From: DASCNA01 sp036011305 | GTDB lineage: Bacteria > Verrucomicrobiota > Lentisphaeria > Victivallales > GWF2-38-69 | Direction of reading: 5' to 3' | Length of the DNA: 17,492 nt | NCBI GenBank assembly: GCA_036011305.1 | Contig: DASCNA010000194.1 | Span: 1 to 17,492, forward strand | In this document: one piece after another, positions 1-6,772 of the stretch | How positions within the stretch are numbered: the first letter of the stretch is position 1 | How the letters are laid out: the number at the start of each line of letters is the position of its first letter | Position numbers and translations under genes: made by a program | The notes under the pieces: generated by a model | Databases searched by the model: none | Seen by the model: the letters and a program-made list of their open reading frames with translations, nothing else | Told to the model about the DNA's origin: nothing

Positions 1-660
1 GTGTTATTCAGACTCTCTATTTGCATAAAGTCCGACTCCTTGCGTCATCGCACTCTGAATAACCAGCATTAGGTAAAACTGATTCTGCTCTCATGGAATT
101 GCTTCCACTGCTTCAAACCCAATTTCGAAACCGCTATATTTTTGATGTTATCTCATTATATGCTGCCTCTGACATTAATATGATTACTCATATTAACCCG
201 TCTAATATATAAGTTAACCTTTATGAAACAGCGGGCTTCCTTTTGGGTTGCTCCAATCTCTTCCAAGTATGATTTCTCATACTGCTGCACTTATCCAATC
301 GCAGGTCTTGCCTGCCTTTCAAAGCCGCTGAAACTTTAGATCTGATCTCTCAGTCTTCCCGCTTCTTCCCTTGTCCGGTTTATCCGTCTCAGGCGTTAAT
401 CTTATTATCAAACTCATCCTCAAAACTCTGATACCGGGTTTTTGCCCATATATCCAAGCTTCGGAACCCAGTACAGTTTCCCATCCCGGGGAATCGAGGT
501 TTAAACCTCGACTCGCAGCGCCTAAAAATCAATCGATTGCTCTCATGGTTAATTGCCCTGCTCAGCATGGTTTCCCATGCAGGGATCCTATCTCTTTCGA
601 TTAAGAACCGTCTAATACTTCCATGGTTGCCCATGCCCTTTTAATACTAGGGACTCTTAA
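1..660 (-). ncRNA. Large structured non-coding RNA, family unidentified, probably cut by the left edge
   Basis: No convincing gene lies here, GC is clearly higher than in the neighbouring genes (31/60 in 481-540, 29/60 in 541-600, against 16/60 in 3781-3840), and the minus strand folds well. Helices seen by eye, listed 5' to 3': 660-652/609-601, 650-643/619-612 and 635-631/626-622 form one long hairpin with a GCAA loop. 580-575/570-565 has a GAAA loop. 527-519/395-387 encloses 514-506/499-491, 488-483/467-462 and 461-456/428-423 (which continues inward as 454-451/433-430 and 447-445/438-436). 330-321/239-229 (one bulge) encloses 315-311/305-301, 283-277/272-266 (GAAA) and 256-253/246-243. Then come 196-188/183-175 (GUAA), 165-160/69-64 enclosing 108-103/98-93 (GCAA), and 63-54/12-3. 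Several helices need G-U pairs that would be A-C mismatches on the plus strand, which sets the orientation. Size and GNRA richness recall giant RNAs such as ROOL, GOLLD or OLE, but I recognise no family consensus. The ends are inferred; the 3' end may lie outside the window. Confidence 0.72.
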
Positions 661-782
661 ATTAAACAAATTTTAATAATATGCAAATCAAATTATTAAC
701 TTTTTTACACTTTTTTTATAATTAGTTTTTTCACATTTGGACAGCTATTTTTACATAATTTTGTTAAGCTATTTAAATACAG
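661..782 (-). promoter_or_regulatory. AT-rich spacer upstream of the ncRNA, with a possible -10
   Basis: This very AT-rich stretch separates the end of the XRE regulator gene from the start of the folded region; both are on the minus strand. Read on that strand, TATTAT at 681-676 follows a TG, giving a possible extended -10, and would start transcription near 668, just before the first helix. No good -35 is visible and no rho-independent terminator for the XRE gene is seen, so read-through from that gene is also possible. The promoter call is weak. Confidence 0.2.
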
Positions 783-1973
783 TTATTTACGATAAATATA
801 CCCTTCTATTTCGGCAATCGATAAATTAAAACTCCTGGATATTATATTAATATCAATGTTCTCGTTTAATAACTTTTCCACAATATTCAACTTTACTAAT
901 TCAATATTTTTTGTTTCATTATCGATGATTGATGATATATCGCGTTCAATTTTCAGTGTATAATTACTGCCGGAATAAACTCTCTCTTCGATCCATTTTA
1001 TTTCTTTGTAAGCAGTAATTATTTTATACTTATGAATTTTGGGCCAGTTTAAAAATTTTTGGTACTCAAGTTCTTTTTCTCTAAAATCCGGATGGAGGCA
1101 TTCATTTAACCAGAATTTTGTATCATTATAAAAAGTTTCAAGAGGATAACCATATAATATTTCTGTCCCTCTGCTTATATACCAGTATTTATTCTGCTGC
1201 CTGTTTTTTAAAAAAATCGCATCAGTTCCCCTATCTAATGAGAGTTTTAATAATTCATTTATCTTTTCCTGTTCTCTTTTGTGAGTAATATCAACAAAAG
1301 TACCAAAGACACCTGCCATTTTTCCATTTGAATCTAGAATAGGATATTTTGAAATTAATCCCCAAAGTTTATTCTTAGAACCAGGGATATACCCTTCTTT
1401 ATTTACTAAAGCTATCCCTGATTCTAACACTTCTTTATCCTGTTCTGTATTTAAACTTGCTTCCTTGCTGTTAAAAAAATATTTATCTTCTTTTCCTAGA
1501 ATACTTACATGAACTTCATGGGAGACATTGGTTAAAAAAGCATTATTTGCAATTATATAATCTAAATTATTATCTTTTATGTATAGCATTGCATTAGTAG
1601 AAGTCATTATAACTCGGGTTAAAGTAGACGCCTGTCCTAATTCATGATGAAGCTGTTTAACCATTTTAATAAATTTGTTCTGCTGCTCAATCCTCTGACG
1701 TTCATAATTTCCTCCAAGCAGCAGCCATGATTCAACACTTTCAGACAGGTTAGCTTTAGAAAGCTCTCGTTCTGGCTTTAAATCTGAAATTTCATTGACT
1801 TTAACATTAAGAATTTTTGCCATCAGTTTAACTCTGAATTCAGCAGGCATATTTTTGCCTGATTCCCAGTTCCAATATGTTGCTCTGGCAATGCTTAAAT
1901 TACTGCAAAATTCTGCAATTGTAATTTTTTTTATTTTACGTAATTCTTTAATTTTATTGTAATAAACTCTCAT
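783..1973 (-). CDS. XRE-family transcriptional regulator with two PAS domains
   Basis: Predicted cytoplasmic DNA-binding sensor. With the ATG at 1973 the protein has 396 residues. Residues about 5-60 form a Cro/cI-type helix-turn-helix, including the typical W-N-W-E-S-G-K recognition segment. A linker leads to a first PAS domain (about 120-235) ending in a PAC-like G-T-F-V-D-I-T-H-K-R stretch, and a second PAS-like domain (about 245-350) ending in I-E-R-D-I-S. The last 30 residues (L-N-E-N-I-D-I-N-I-I-S...S-I-A-E-I-E) resemble the short helical tail of Rpn-type PD-(D/E)XK proteins. An in-frame TTG at 1997 would add 8 residues, but it lies upstream of the start site expected from the TATAAT at 2004-1999, so ATG is preferred. 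The gene diverges from an MFS transporter at 2115, its most obvious possible target. The PAS ligand is not predictable. Confidence 0.88.
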   Translation of the reverse strand: MRVYYNKIKELRKIKKITIAEFCSNLSIARATYWNWESGKNMPAEFRVKLMAKILNVKVNEISDLKPERELSKANLSESVESWLLLGGNYERQRIEQQNKFIKMVKQLHHELGQASTLTRVIMTSTNAMLYIKDNNLDYIIANNAFLTNVSHEVHVSILGKEDKYFFNSKEASLNTEQDKEVLESGIALVNKEGYIPGSKNKLWGLISKYPILDSNGKMAGVFGTFVDITHKREQEKINELLKLSLDRGTDAIFLKNRQQNKYWYISRGTEILYGYPLETFYNDTKFWLNECLHPDFREKELEYQKFLNWPKIHKYKIITAYKEIKWIEERVYSGSNYTLKIERDISSIIDNETKNIELVKLNIVEKLLNENIDINIISRSFNLSIAEIEGYIYRK

Positions 1974-2114
1974 AATATATTTACATTTAATGTTCAATAT
2001 TATACTTTTTTTGTCTACAATCCTATTATATCATAAATATCATTTTACAATAGATAAATTTCTTTTAAATTAATTAATATTTTATTTCCATAGCAGTGAT
2101 TACCGGAGTAGAAA
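1974..2114. promoter_or_regulatory. Divergent promoter region between XRE regulator and MFS transporter
   Basis: On the minus strand a perfect TATAAT lies at 2004-1999, 25 bases upstream of the regulator ATG, without a good -35. On the plus strand the MFS gene has a GGAG Shine-Dalgarno at 2105-2108. Several AT-rich -10-like hexamers lie in between, but no single plus-strand promoter stands out. No strong palindrome was seen that could be named as the XRE operator. Confidence 0.35.
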
Positions 2115-3401
2115 ATGCAATATAAATCTGCACAGACAATTAGTATAAACAGAGAATGGTATAGAAGTTCAGCCATAAAACCCTGGCTGATTTGGATGCC
2201 TGCTGCATTTTTTACATTATATATTTTCTTTCTTCAAACATCAATCAGCTACATGATTGAACCTTTAAAACAGTATTTCAGCATCAGCAATGCAGGAATA
2301 GGAATTTTATCAGCTTCTTTTTTCTATACTTATATTTTTCTTCAGATTCCGATGGGAAGTTTAGTAGACAAATACGGAGTAAGAAAAATAATTATTATTT
2401 CTACAATTGGGTGTGCAGCGACCTGTGTAAGCTTTGCAATCAGCCAGGTCCTTATGGAAGCAGTGATCAGTAGAATTTTCATGGGCTTATTTGCCTGCTC
2501 TGCGTTTACATGTGCATTCACAATAGCCGCAAAATGGTTTCCTTCGAAAATGTTTCCGCTAATAGTCGGATTAACTGAAATGAGCGGAATGCTTGGCGGT
2601 GCATTTTCAGAAAAAATTCTTTCGAATTCTGTCATAGATCTTGGTTGGAGAAATACAATTTTCCTTTGTGCATTAATTGCTATGGTGATAGCAGTGCTCA
2701 CAATATTCTACGTAAAGGACAGACCTAAAAAATATACTGCTAATTCTTATAAAATTGCTGAACAGAAGAAAAACAGTGTTTTAACTAATATTAAAGTTGT
2801 TATGAGTTATAAACAAGTTTGGTACCTAAGTATTTATGCAGGTTTAGTGTTCATACCTCTTGCCTCATTTGCTGCTTTGTGGGGAACTCCTTTTATAATG
2901 CATAAATATCATGTCGGTTTGATTTTTGCAGCTGAGTGCATGGCAATGATTTTTATCGGTTCTGCCGTAGGAAATCCCAGTGTAGCATGGTTTGCTGAAA
3001 CTTACAATAAAAAAAAGGAAACCATGATATTCTGTTCCATAATGCTGATAACATTAATGATAGTTATTATTTATGTATATATCTCATCAATGCTGTTACT
3101 TCTTATTTTAATGTTTGCTGCAGGCTTTTTCTGTTCAGTATATGTTATACCATTTTCATTATCTAAAAAAATACTTCCTAAAAATGTATGCGGCACTGGA
3201 ATGGCTTTCGTCAATGCTATCTGCGGAGGTTTAGGAAGCTTAATTTTGCAGCCGATAATCGGATGGGTGCTTAATATCAATAGCAGCACTCTGCCTGACC
3301 CTTCAAATTATTCTTACCATATAGCTTTATCTATAATACCGTTATGCCTGATAATTTCATTGATAATAATATGGAAAATAGAGTTTAAAAAAGCAAAATA
3401 A
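2115..3401 (+). CDS. Major facilitator superfamily transporter
   Basis: Inner-membrane secondary transporter of 428 residues with about 12 hydrophobic segments, the usual MFS size. The first helix starts near residue 24 after a hydrophilic N-terminus. The loop between helices 2 and 3 carries the MFS signature A as G-S-L-V-D-K-Y-G-V-R-K (about residues 81-91). A polar central loop (about 203-230) separates the two six-helix halves. The start is supported by GGAG at 2105-2108, six bases before the ATG. It resembles the sugar-phosphate/organic anion branch of the MFS, but the substrate cannot be read from sequence. It is divergent from an XRE-PAS regulator and convergent with the mobAB fusion, the stop codons being 3 bases apart. 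Confidence 0.88.
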   Translation: MQYKSAQTISINREWYRSSAIKPWLIWMPAAFFTLYIFFLQTSISYMIEPLKQYFSISNAGIGILSASFFYTYIFLQIPMGSLVDKYGVRKIIIISTIGCAATCVSFAISQVLMEAVISRIFMGLFACSAFTCAFTIAAKWFPSKMFPLIVGLTEMSGMLGGAFSEKILSNSVIDLGWRNTIFLCALIAMVIAVLTIFYVKDRPKKYTANSYKIAEQKKNSVLTNIKVVMSYKQVWYLSIYAGLVFIPLASFAALWGTPFIMHKYHVGLIFAAECMAMIFIGSAVGNPSVAWFAETYNKKKETMIFCSIMLITLMIVIIYVYISSMLLLLILMFAAGFFCSVYVIPFSLSKKILPKNVCGTGMAFVNAICGGLGSLILQPIIGWVLNINSSTLPDPSNYSYHIALSIIPLCLIISLIIIWKIEFKKAK

Positions 3402-3424
3402 CTTTTACCTACTAATAAAGTTAT
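3398..3424. terminator. Possible weak bidirectional terminator between convergent genes
   Basis: A perfect 8-bp inverted repeat (ATAACTTT at 3398-3405, AAAGTTAT at 3417-3424) with an 11-base loop sits exactly where the MFS and mobAB genes converge, and it includes both stop codons. The stem is AT-rich and no real U-run follows on either strand, so this is a position-supported guess. Confidence 0.3.
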
Positions 3425-4547
3425 GATAATCTTCTTTTGTATTAATATTATGGTACCAGTCACAGTTTTCAAAATCTATATATTTAGTATTAATATTATC
3501 GAATATTAAACTAATTCTTTTTTTATTCAGCTTAAATAAAATGTCTTCAATTGTACTAATTATACTTTTCTTATAAATAGCAAAAAGAGGTTCAATAAAA
3601 TTTTCAGAAGATTTAGGCACTACTGCATCATATTCTTTGTTCACTTCTAAAAACATTTTATCGACAAATTCCATATTGATATCAGGGATATCACAGGCTA
3701 ACAAAAAATTGACATTGTAATCCGAGCTTTCCAAGCATGATAAAATCCCCATCAAAGGTCCGTAACCTTCTGTTTTATCAGGCACAATTTTACAATTTAA
3801 ATCTTGGAATTTAGCAACATCATTAGCACCAATAATAATTTGTTTAAAATATGGTTTAACCTGATCAATTATATGTTTAACCATAGTTTTCTTTGATACT
3901 AGTAGCTGAGATTTATCACTCCCCATTCTACTGCTATTACCCCCCGCCAATATTATTACGGCAGCATTTTTTTTTATATACCAGCTTTTATTAATAAAAG
4001 AAAAATCTTCAAGATCAGCATCAAATCCTTTTTCTACAGAGATCAAATTTATGAATTTATCTGCATAGTGCATTACTTCTTTACAAGATGGTTTTATTTT
4101 TTCATTACCAGCTCTGTTTAATACGAGGAATATCCCTGGCTTTAAAACTTTTCTTAAGCTGTTTGATTCGCAAACAATACATAAATCAGTACCATTTTCC
4201 TTATGTATTTTAGCAAGAAGCTCTTTGAAGCCATTCATAAGTCCTGTAGATAAAACTCTGAGCCAATATACTTTATCAGCACCAGCTCTTAACATTCTTG
4301 AAGTATCTTTTTTGGATTCAGCATCAGTTTCTTCAGTAATGCTGTACTCACCTAATAACGAAGAACAGACTCCACAGCCATCCCCTCCTCTGGGGCATTT
4401 ACCATTGCTCTCTTTTACTGTAGTAACCTTAACAGCAACAACTTTGCGGCTATTAGAATATCTATTTATCAGACTACAAGCAAATTCGGTTTTTCCTACA
4501 TTTCTATCAGCAGCACCAATTAATGCAATATTATCTTTCTTTATCAT
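3405..4547 (-). CDS. Fused molybdenum-cofactor protein: MobB-like P-loop domain plus MobA nucleotidyltransferase
   Basis: Cytoplasmic protein of 380 residues with two domains. Residues 1 to about 185 are a MobB-like P-loop domain with a relaxed Walker A (G-A-A-D-R-N-V-G-K-T, 11-20), closer to BioD/CobQ-type loops than to classical GxxxxGKT. It contains a cysteine cluster C51-x6-C58-x2-C61, which could bind a metal or Fe-S centre (inference). Residues about 194-380 are a MobA-type NTP transferase with the signature L-A-G-G-N-S-S-R-M-G-S-D-K (200-212) and the metal-binding C-D-I-P at 285-288. MobA transfers GMP from GTP to molybdopterin to make the dinucleotide cofactor; a cytidylyltransferase activity is possible. 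It lies 13 bases downstream of the HAD gene on the same strand, so the two are probably cotranscribed. A GGA at 4558-4556 serves as ribosome site. Confidence 0.85.
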   Translation of the reverse strand: MIKKDNIALIGAADRNVGKTEFACSLINRYSNSRKVVAVKVTTVKESNGKCPRGGDGCGVCSSLLGEYSITEETDAESKKDTSRMLRAGADKVYWLRVLSTGLMNGFKELLAKIHKENGTDLCIVCESNSLRKVLKPGIFLVLNRAGNEKIKPSCKEVMHYADKFINLISVEKGFDADLEDFSFINKSWYIKKNAAVIILAGGNSSRMGSDKSQLLVSKKTMVKHIIDQVKPYFKQIIIGANDVAKFQDLNCKIVPDKTEGYGPLMGILSCLESSDYNVNFLLACDIPDINMEFVDKMFLEVNKEYDAVVPKSSENFIEPLFAIYKKSIISTIEDILFKLNKKRISLIFDNINTKYIDFENCDWYHNINTKEDYHNFISR

Positions 4548-4560
4548 AAAGTATATCCAA

Positions 4561-5202
4561 TTATAAATCTAATAATTCAATGAGTTGATCCATCTTATTA
4601 AATGTTATGCAGCCTTCTGCTTTGAGTTTATCACTGTCTGTACGCTCAGAATAGCCAAAGACAGTCATACCTGCTGCTATTCCGGCTCTTGCTCCATATA
4701 TAGAATCTTCAATAACTGCACAGTTTACAGGATCACAATTCATTGATACTGCTGCATGCAGAAATAAGTCTGGATAAGGTTTTGGCCTTTTCACATCATC
4801 TGAACAGAATATCTGCTCTCCAAACTTATCATCAAGACCTACTAATGATAAAACCTTATGTATTTTCTTCTTTGGAGCATTCGATGCTACACAGATGGAT
4901 TTTTTCTCTAGCAAATCAACTACTTTGTGTATGTTTATTACTGGATTTAGATCTTTTTCATAAGCAGCAAAAGAAAGTTTATCAAATTCATCAAATAAAT
5001 TATCTGGAGCTTTCTTCCCTATTCGATCTTCAAGTATTTTTTTACAATCACTGTCTGATCTTCCTGTAAATAATGTTTTTGATTCTTCATAGGATATTCC
5101 TGCTCCAAGAGTATTAACTAGGTCTGCAAAAACCCTATTTGATATTGGTTCACTATCTACCAAAACACCATCACAATCGAATATTATAAGATCAAATTTC
5201 AA
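4561..5202 (-). CDS. HAD-superfamily hydrolase, beta-phosphoglucomutase-like phosphatase
   Basis: Cytoplasmic HAD subfamily IA phosphatase or phosphomutase of 213 residues from the preferred TTG start. Motif I is F-D-C-D-G-V-L-V-D-S-E with the nucleophile Asp9 and Asp11. Motif II is the S-N-A at about 107-109, motif III Lys is in R-P-K-P-Y-P-D (about 141), and motif IV is the E-D-S at 165-167, so all catalytic groups are present. An in-frame ATG at 5235 adds 11 residues but has no ribosome site. The TTG at 5202 has AAAAGGA at 5217-5211 with 8-base spacing and places the first strand at the usual family position. The gene precedes mobAB, suggesting but not proving a link to cofactor or nucleotide metabolism. 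The substrate is unknown. Confidence 0.88.
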   Translation of the reverse strand: MKFDLIIFDCDGVLVDSEPISNRVFADLVNTLGAGISYEESKTLFTGRSDSDCKKILEDRIGKKAPDNLFDEFDKLSFAAYEKDLNPVINIHKVVDLLEKKSICVASNAPKKKIHKVLSLVGLDDKFGEQIFCSDDVKRPKPYPDLFLHAAVSMNCDPVNCAVIEDSIYGARAGIAAGMTVFGYSERTDSDKLKAEGCITFNKMDQLIELLDL

Positions 5203-5210
5203 AACTAAAT

Positions 5211-5217
5211 TCCTTTT
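5211..5217 (-). promoter_or_regulatory. Ribosome binding site that selects the TTG start of the HAD gene
   Basis: AAAAGGA on the minus strand, eight bases before TTG 5202-5200. The competing ATG at 5235 has no purine-rich element upstream. The site lies inside the reading frame of the longer version. Confidence 0.55.
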
Positions 5218-5411
5218 TAATAAACTGAAATTCATTAAATAATTGCACTAAATATATAGCATTTTTATTAATAATAAAGGTACAACATAATTAATATTTA
5301 TACTTACATGAAATTAGCTTAGATTTATAATATAATTGGATAATAATTGATTATAGATTACTAATTGCATAAATGTATTGATTTATATTCTGCTGTATTG
5401 AGGAGGTATTC

Positions 5412-6605
5412 ATGAAAAAAAGCTTAGACAAAATTATTTTTTTGTTCTTCACACTGTTAATTTTATCAGGAGAGTTATTTGCTGCTGCAACTAAAAGAGG
5501 GGAATTGCTCAGAAGTAAAGAAGATACAATTAATACACTTGTGATTACATCTAGAAATCATATTAGGATGCAGCCAGAAATCTTTCATGCTTTCAAAGAT
5601 TCTTTAAAAAAGACAGTACCTTCCATGGAAATCAAGTTTACAGTATTCAATCCATTTTTATCTGATGAGTTGTATCAGAAAAAAATCATGCAACTTTTGA
5701 ACAAATGTTTGTTAGAAATTATAAAGCTTAAAAAAAATAACCCAAAAGATGATTATCTTCTTGATGATATTAAAGAATACATAAAATCTAAACCTGACTC
5801 AAATCTTGCCAAGGTCAATAATAGAATAAAGAGTATTATGAATAAATATCAGTTTCTTATAATTGAATCAAGTGATACCTATGGTATTCACCCCATGTTT
5901 TATAAAAAAAATATTGTGGGCATTGACAATGGAGAAGGAGCAAATGAAAAAGATATCATAGAAACTGTTTACGGACTTCTCTTTTTAGATGCTGCACTCG
6001 AAGAAAACAAAGTTGTTTGGGGCACTTGTCAAGGTTCACAAATGGGGTATGTCCATGCTGGAGGAAAACTGGGTCGACTTTTTCAATTTAAAGAAGGTGG
6101 ATATGGAGGACTTTTATTTAAAGTTAAAAAATCACCCAAGAACCCTGTTGAAGAAGAGGTATGGTGTATTGGAAAATATCTTTTTACTATTGATAAAAGT
6201 GAAAAGGATTTTGGTATAGTTGTTTATCCTATACCAAGTGAACTTAAAGGTAAAAGTAAAAAAGTTATGTTAATTAATAAAGACTTTCAGCACTCATTTG
6301 GGCTAGTTGCACCTATTCCTAAAGGTATAAAAGTCATATCACTTCATCCTCTAAGCGAGTATCAAAATAAGATTTCAGATATAGAAAAAAGTAAGGAGTT
6401 TTCAAAAGTTTTAAAGAATCAAGTTATTGTTGATGCATATATATATAAAACCATGCTAGGCACACAATTTCATCCTCAATATACTTATGAAGATTTGGAG
6501 AACAGCGTGATTTTTCAGTATCTTTTAAGAAAAGTCAGAGATCAAATTCTTAAAGAAAAACTCAAATTTGAAGATAAAATCGGCAAGGATACAGCAAAAA
6601 AATAA
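5412..6605 (+). CDS. Exported class I glutamine amidotransferase-like (peptidase C26-type) protein
   Basis: Protein of 397 residues. An N-terminal signal peptide (K-K at 2-3, hydrophobic core about 8-19, A-A-A near 24-26, no lipobox cysteine) indicates export to the periplasm. The later part has a class I amidotransferase-like layout: a nucleophile elbow G-T-C-Q-G-S with Cys206 and a C-terminal F-H-P with His354. The third triad residue, normally Glu in an H-P-E motif, is Gln356 here. The insert around residues 85-145 is lysine-rich and probably helical. Similar exported proteins are loosely annotated as gamma-glutamyl hydrolase or glutamine amidotransferase-like; the substrate is unknown. 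AGGAGG at 5401-5406, five bases before the ATG, gives a very strong start. It diverges from the HAD-mobAB unit and ends facing the terminator of the peptide transporter. Confidence 0.82.
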   Translation: MKKSLDKIIFLFFTLLILSGELFAAATKRGELLRSKEDTINTLVITSRNHIRMQPEIFHAFKDSLKKTVPSMEIKFTVFNPFLSDELYQKKIMQLLNKCLLEIIKLKKNNPKDDYLLDDIKEYIKSKPDSNLAKVNNRIKSIMNKYQFLIIESSDTYGIHPMFYKKNIVGIDNGEGANEKDIIETVYGLLFLDAALEENKVVWGTCQGSQMGYVHAGGKLGRLFQFKEGGYGGLLFKVKKSPKNPVEEEVWCIGKYLFTIDKSEKDFGIVVYPIPSELKGKSKKVMLINKDFQHSFGLVAPIPKGIKVISLHPLSEYQNKISDIEKSKEFSKVLKNQVIVDAYIYKTMLGTQFHPQYTYEDLENSVIFQYLLRKVRDQILKEKLKFEDKIGKDTAKK

Positions 6606-6716
6606 GAGTTAACTGCTTCATAGAATTTGTAAGGTATTATTTTCTGCAAGTTCAAATCCTCACAATGGTATTAATCGTGCCGTTCACGAAGCAAACTTCA
6701 AATACTAGCGAACCAC

Positions 6717-6751
6717 AAAAAAAGCTTTAACTCTAAAAAGAGCTAAAGCTT
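6717..6751 (-). terminator. Rho-independent terminator of the peptide transporter gene
   Basis: Downstream of the transporter stop, the minus strand forms a 13-bp stem (6751-6739 with 6734-6722) with a 4-base loop and one G-U pair, followed by a run of U from 6723 to 6717. The plus-strand version has an A-C mismatch and no U-run after it, so it serves the minus-strand gene. This is a textbook arrangement, 21 bases from the stop codon. Confidence 0.85.
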
Positions 6752-6772
6752 AATTCATAATATATAAAATTA

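Noticed and set aside
162..290. Minus-strand open stretch of about 43 codons starting with GTG at 290
   Set aside because: Short, unrecognised, no ribosome site, and it covers stems with GNRA loops better explained as RNA structure.
371..634. Overlapping small open frames on both strands (371-604 plus, 389-634 minus)
   Set aside because: Neither resembles a known protein, neither has a clear ribosome site, and both read E-S-R-F-K-P-R across the same DNA palindrome, showing that the shared peptide is a by-product of the palindrome.
1..660. Group II intron, RNase P RNA, tmRNA or a MITE as explanation of the folded region
   Set aside because: No domain V-like element, RNase P core or tmRNA end was recognised. 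A MITE is not excluded, but many different stems with GNRA loops and G-U pairs fit an RNA better than terminal-repeat DNA.
1974..1997. TTG start at 1997 for the XRE regulator
   Set aside because: It lies upstream of the transcript start predicted from TATAAT at 2004-1999 and adds residues before the HTH; ATG at 1973 fits better.
5203..5235. ATG start at 5235 for the HAD gene
   Set aside because: No ribosome site, and it extends beyond the usual family start; TTG at 5202 has a well-placed AAAAGGA.
6640..6690. tRNA gene suggested by a T-loop-like GTTCAAATC
   Set aside because: The flanking T-stem does not pair and no D-arm or anticodon arm could be fitted.
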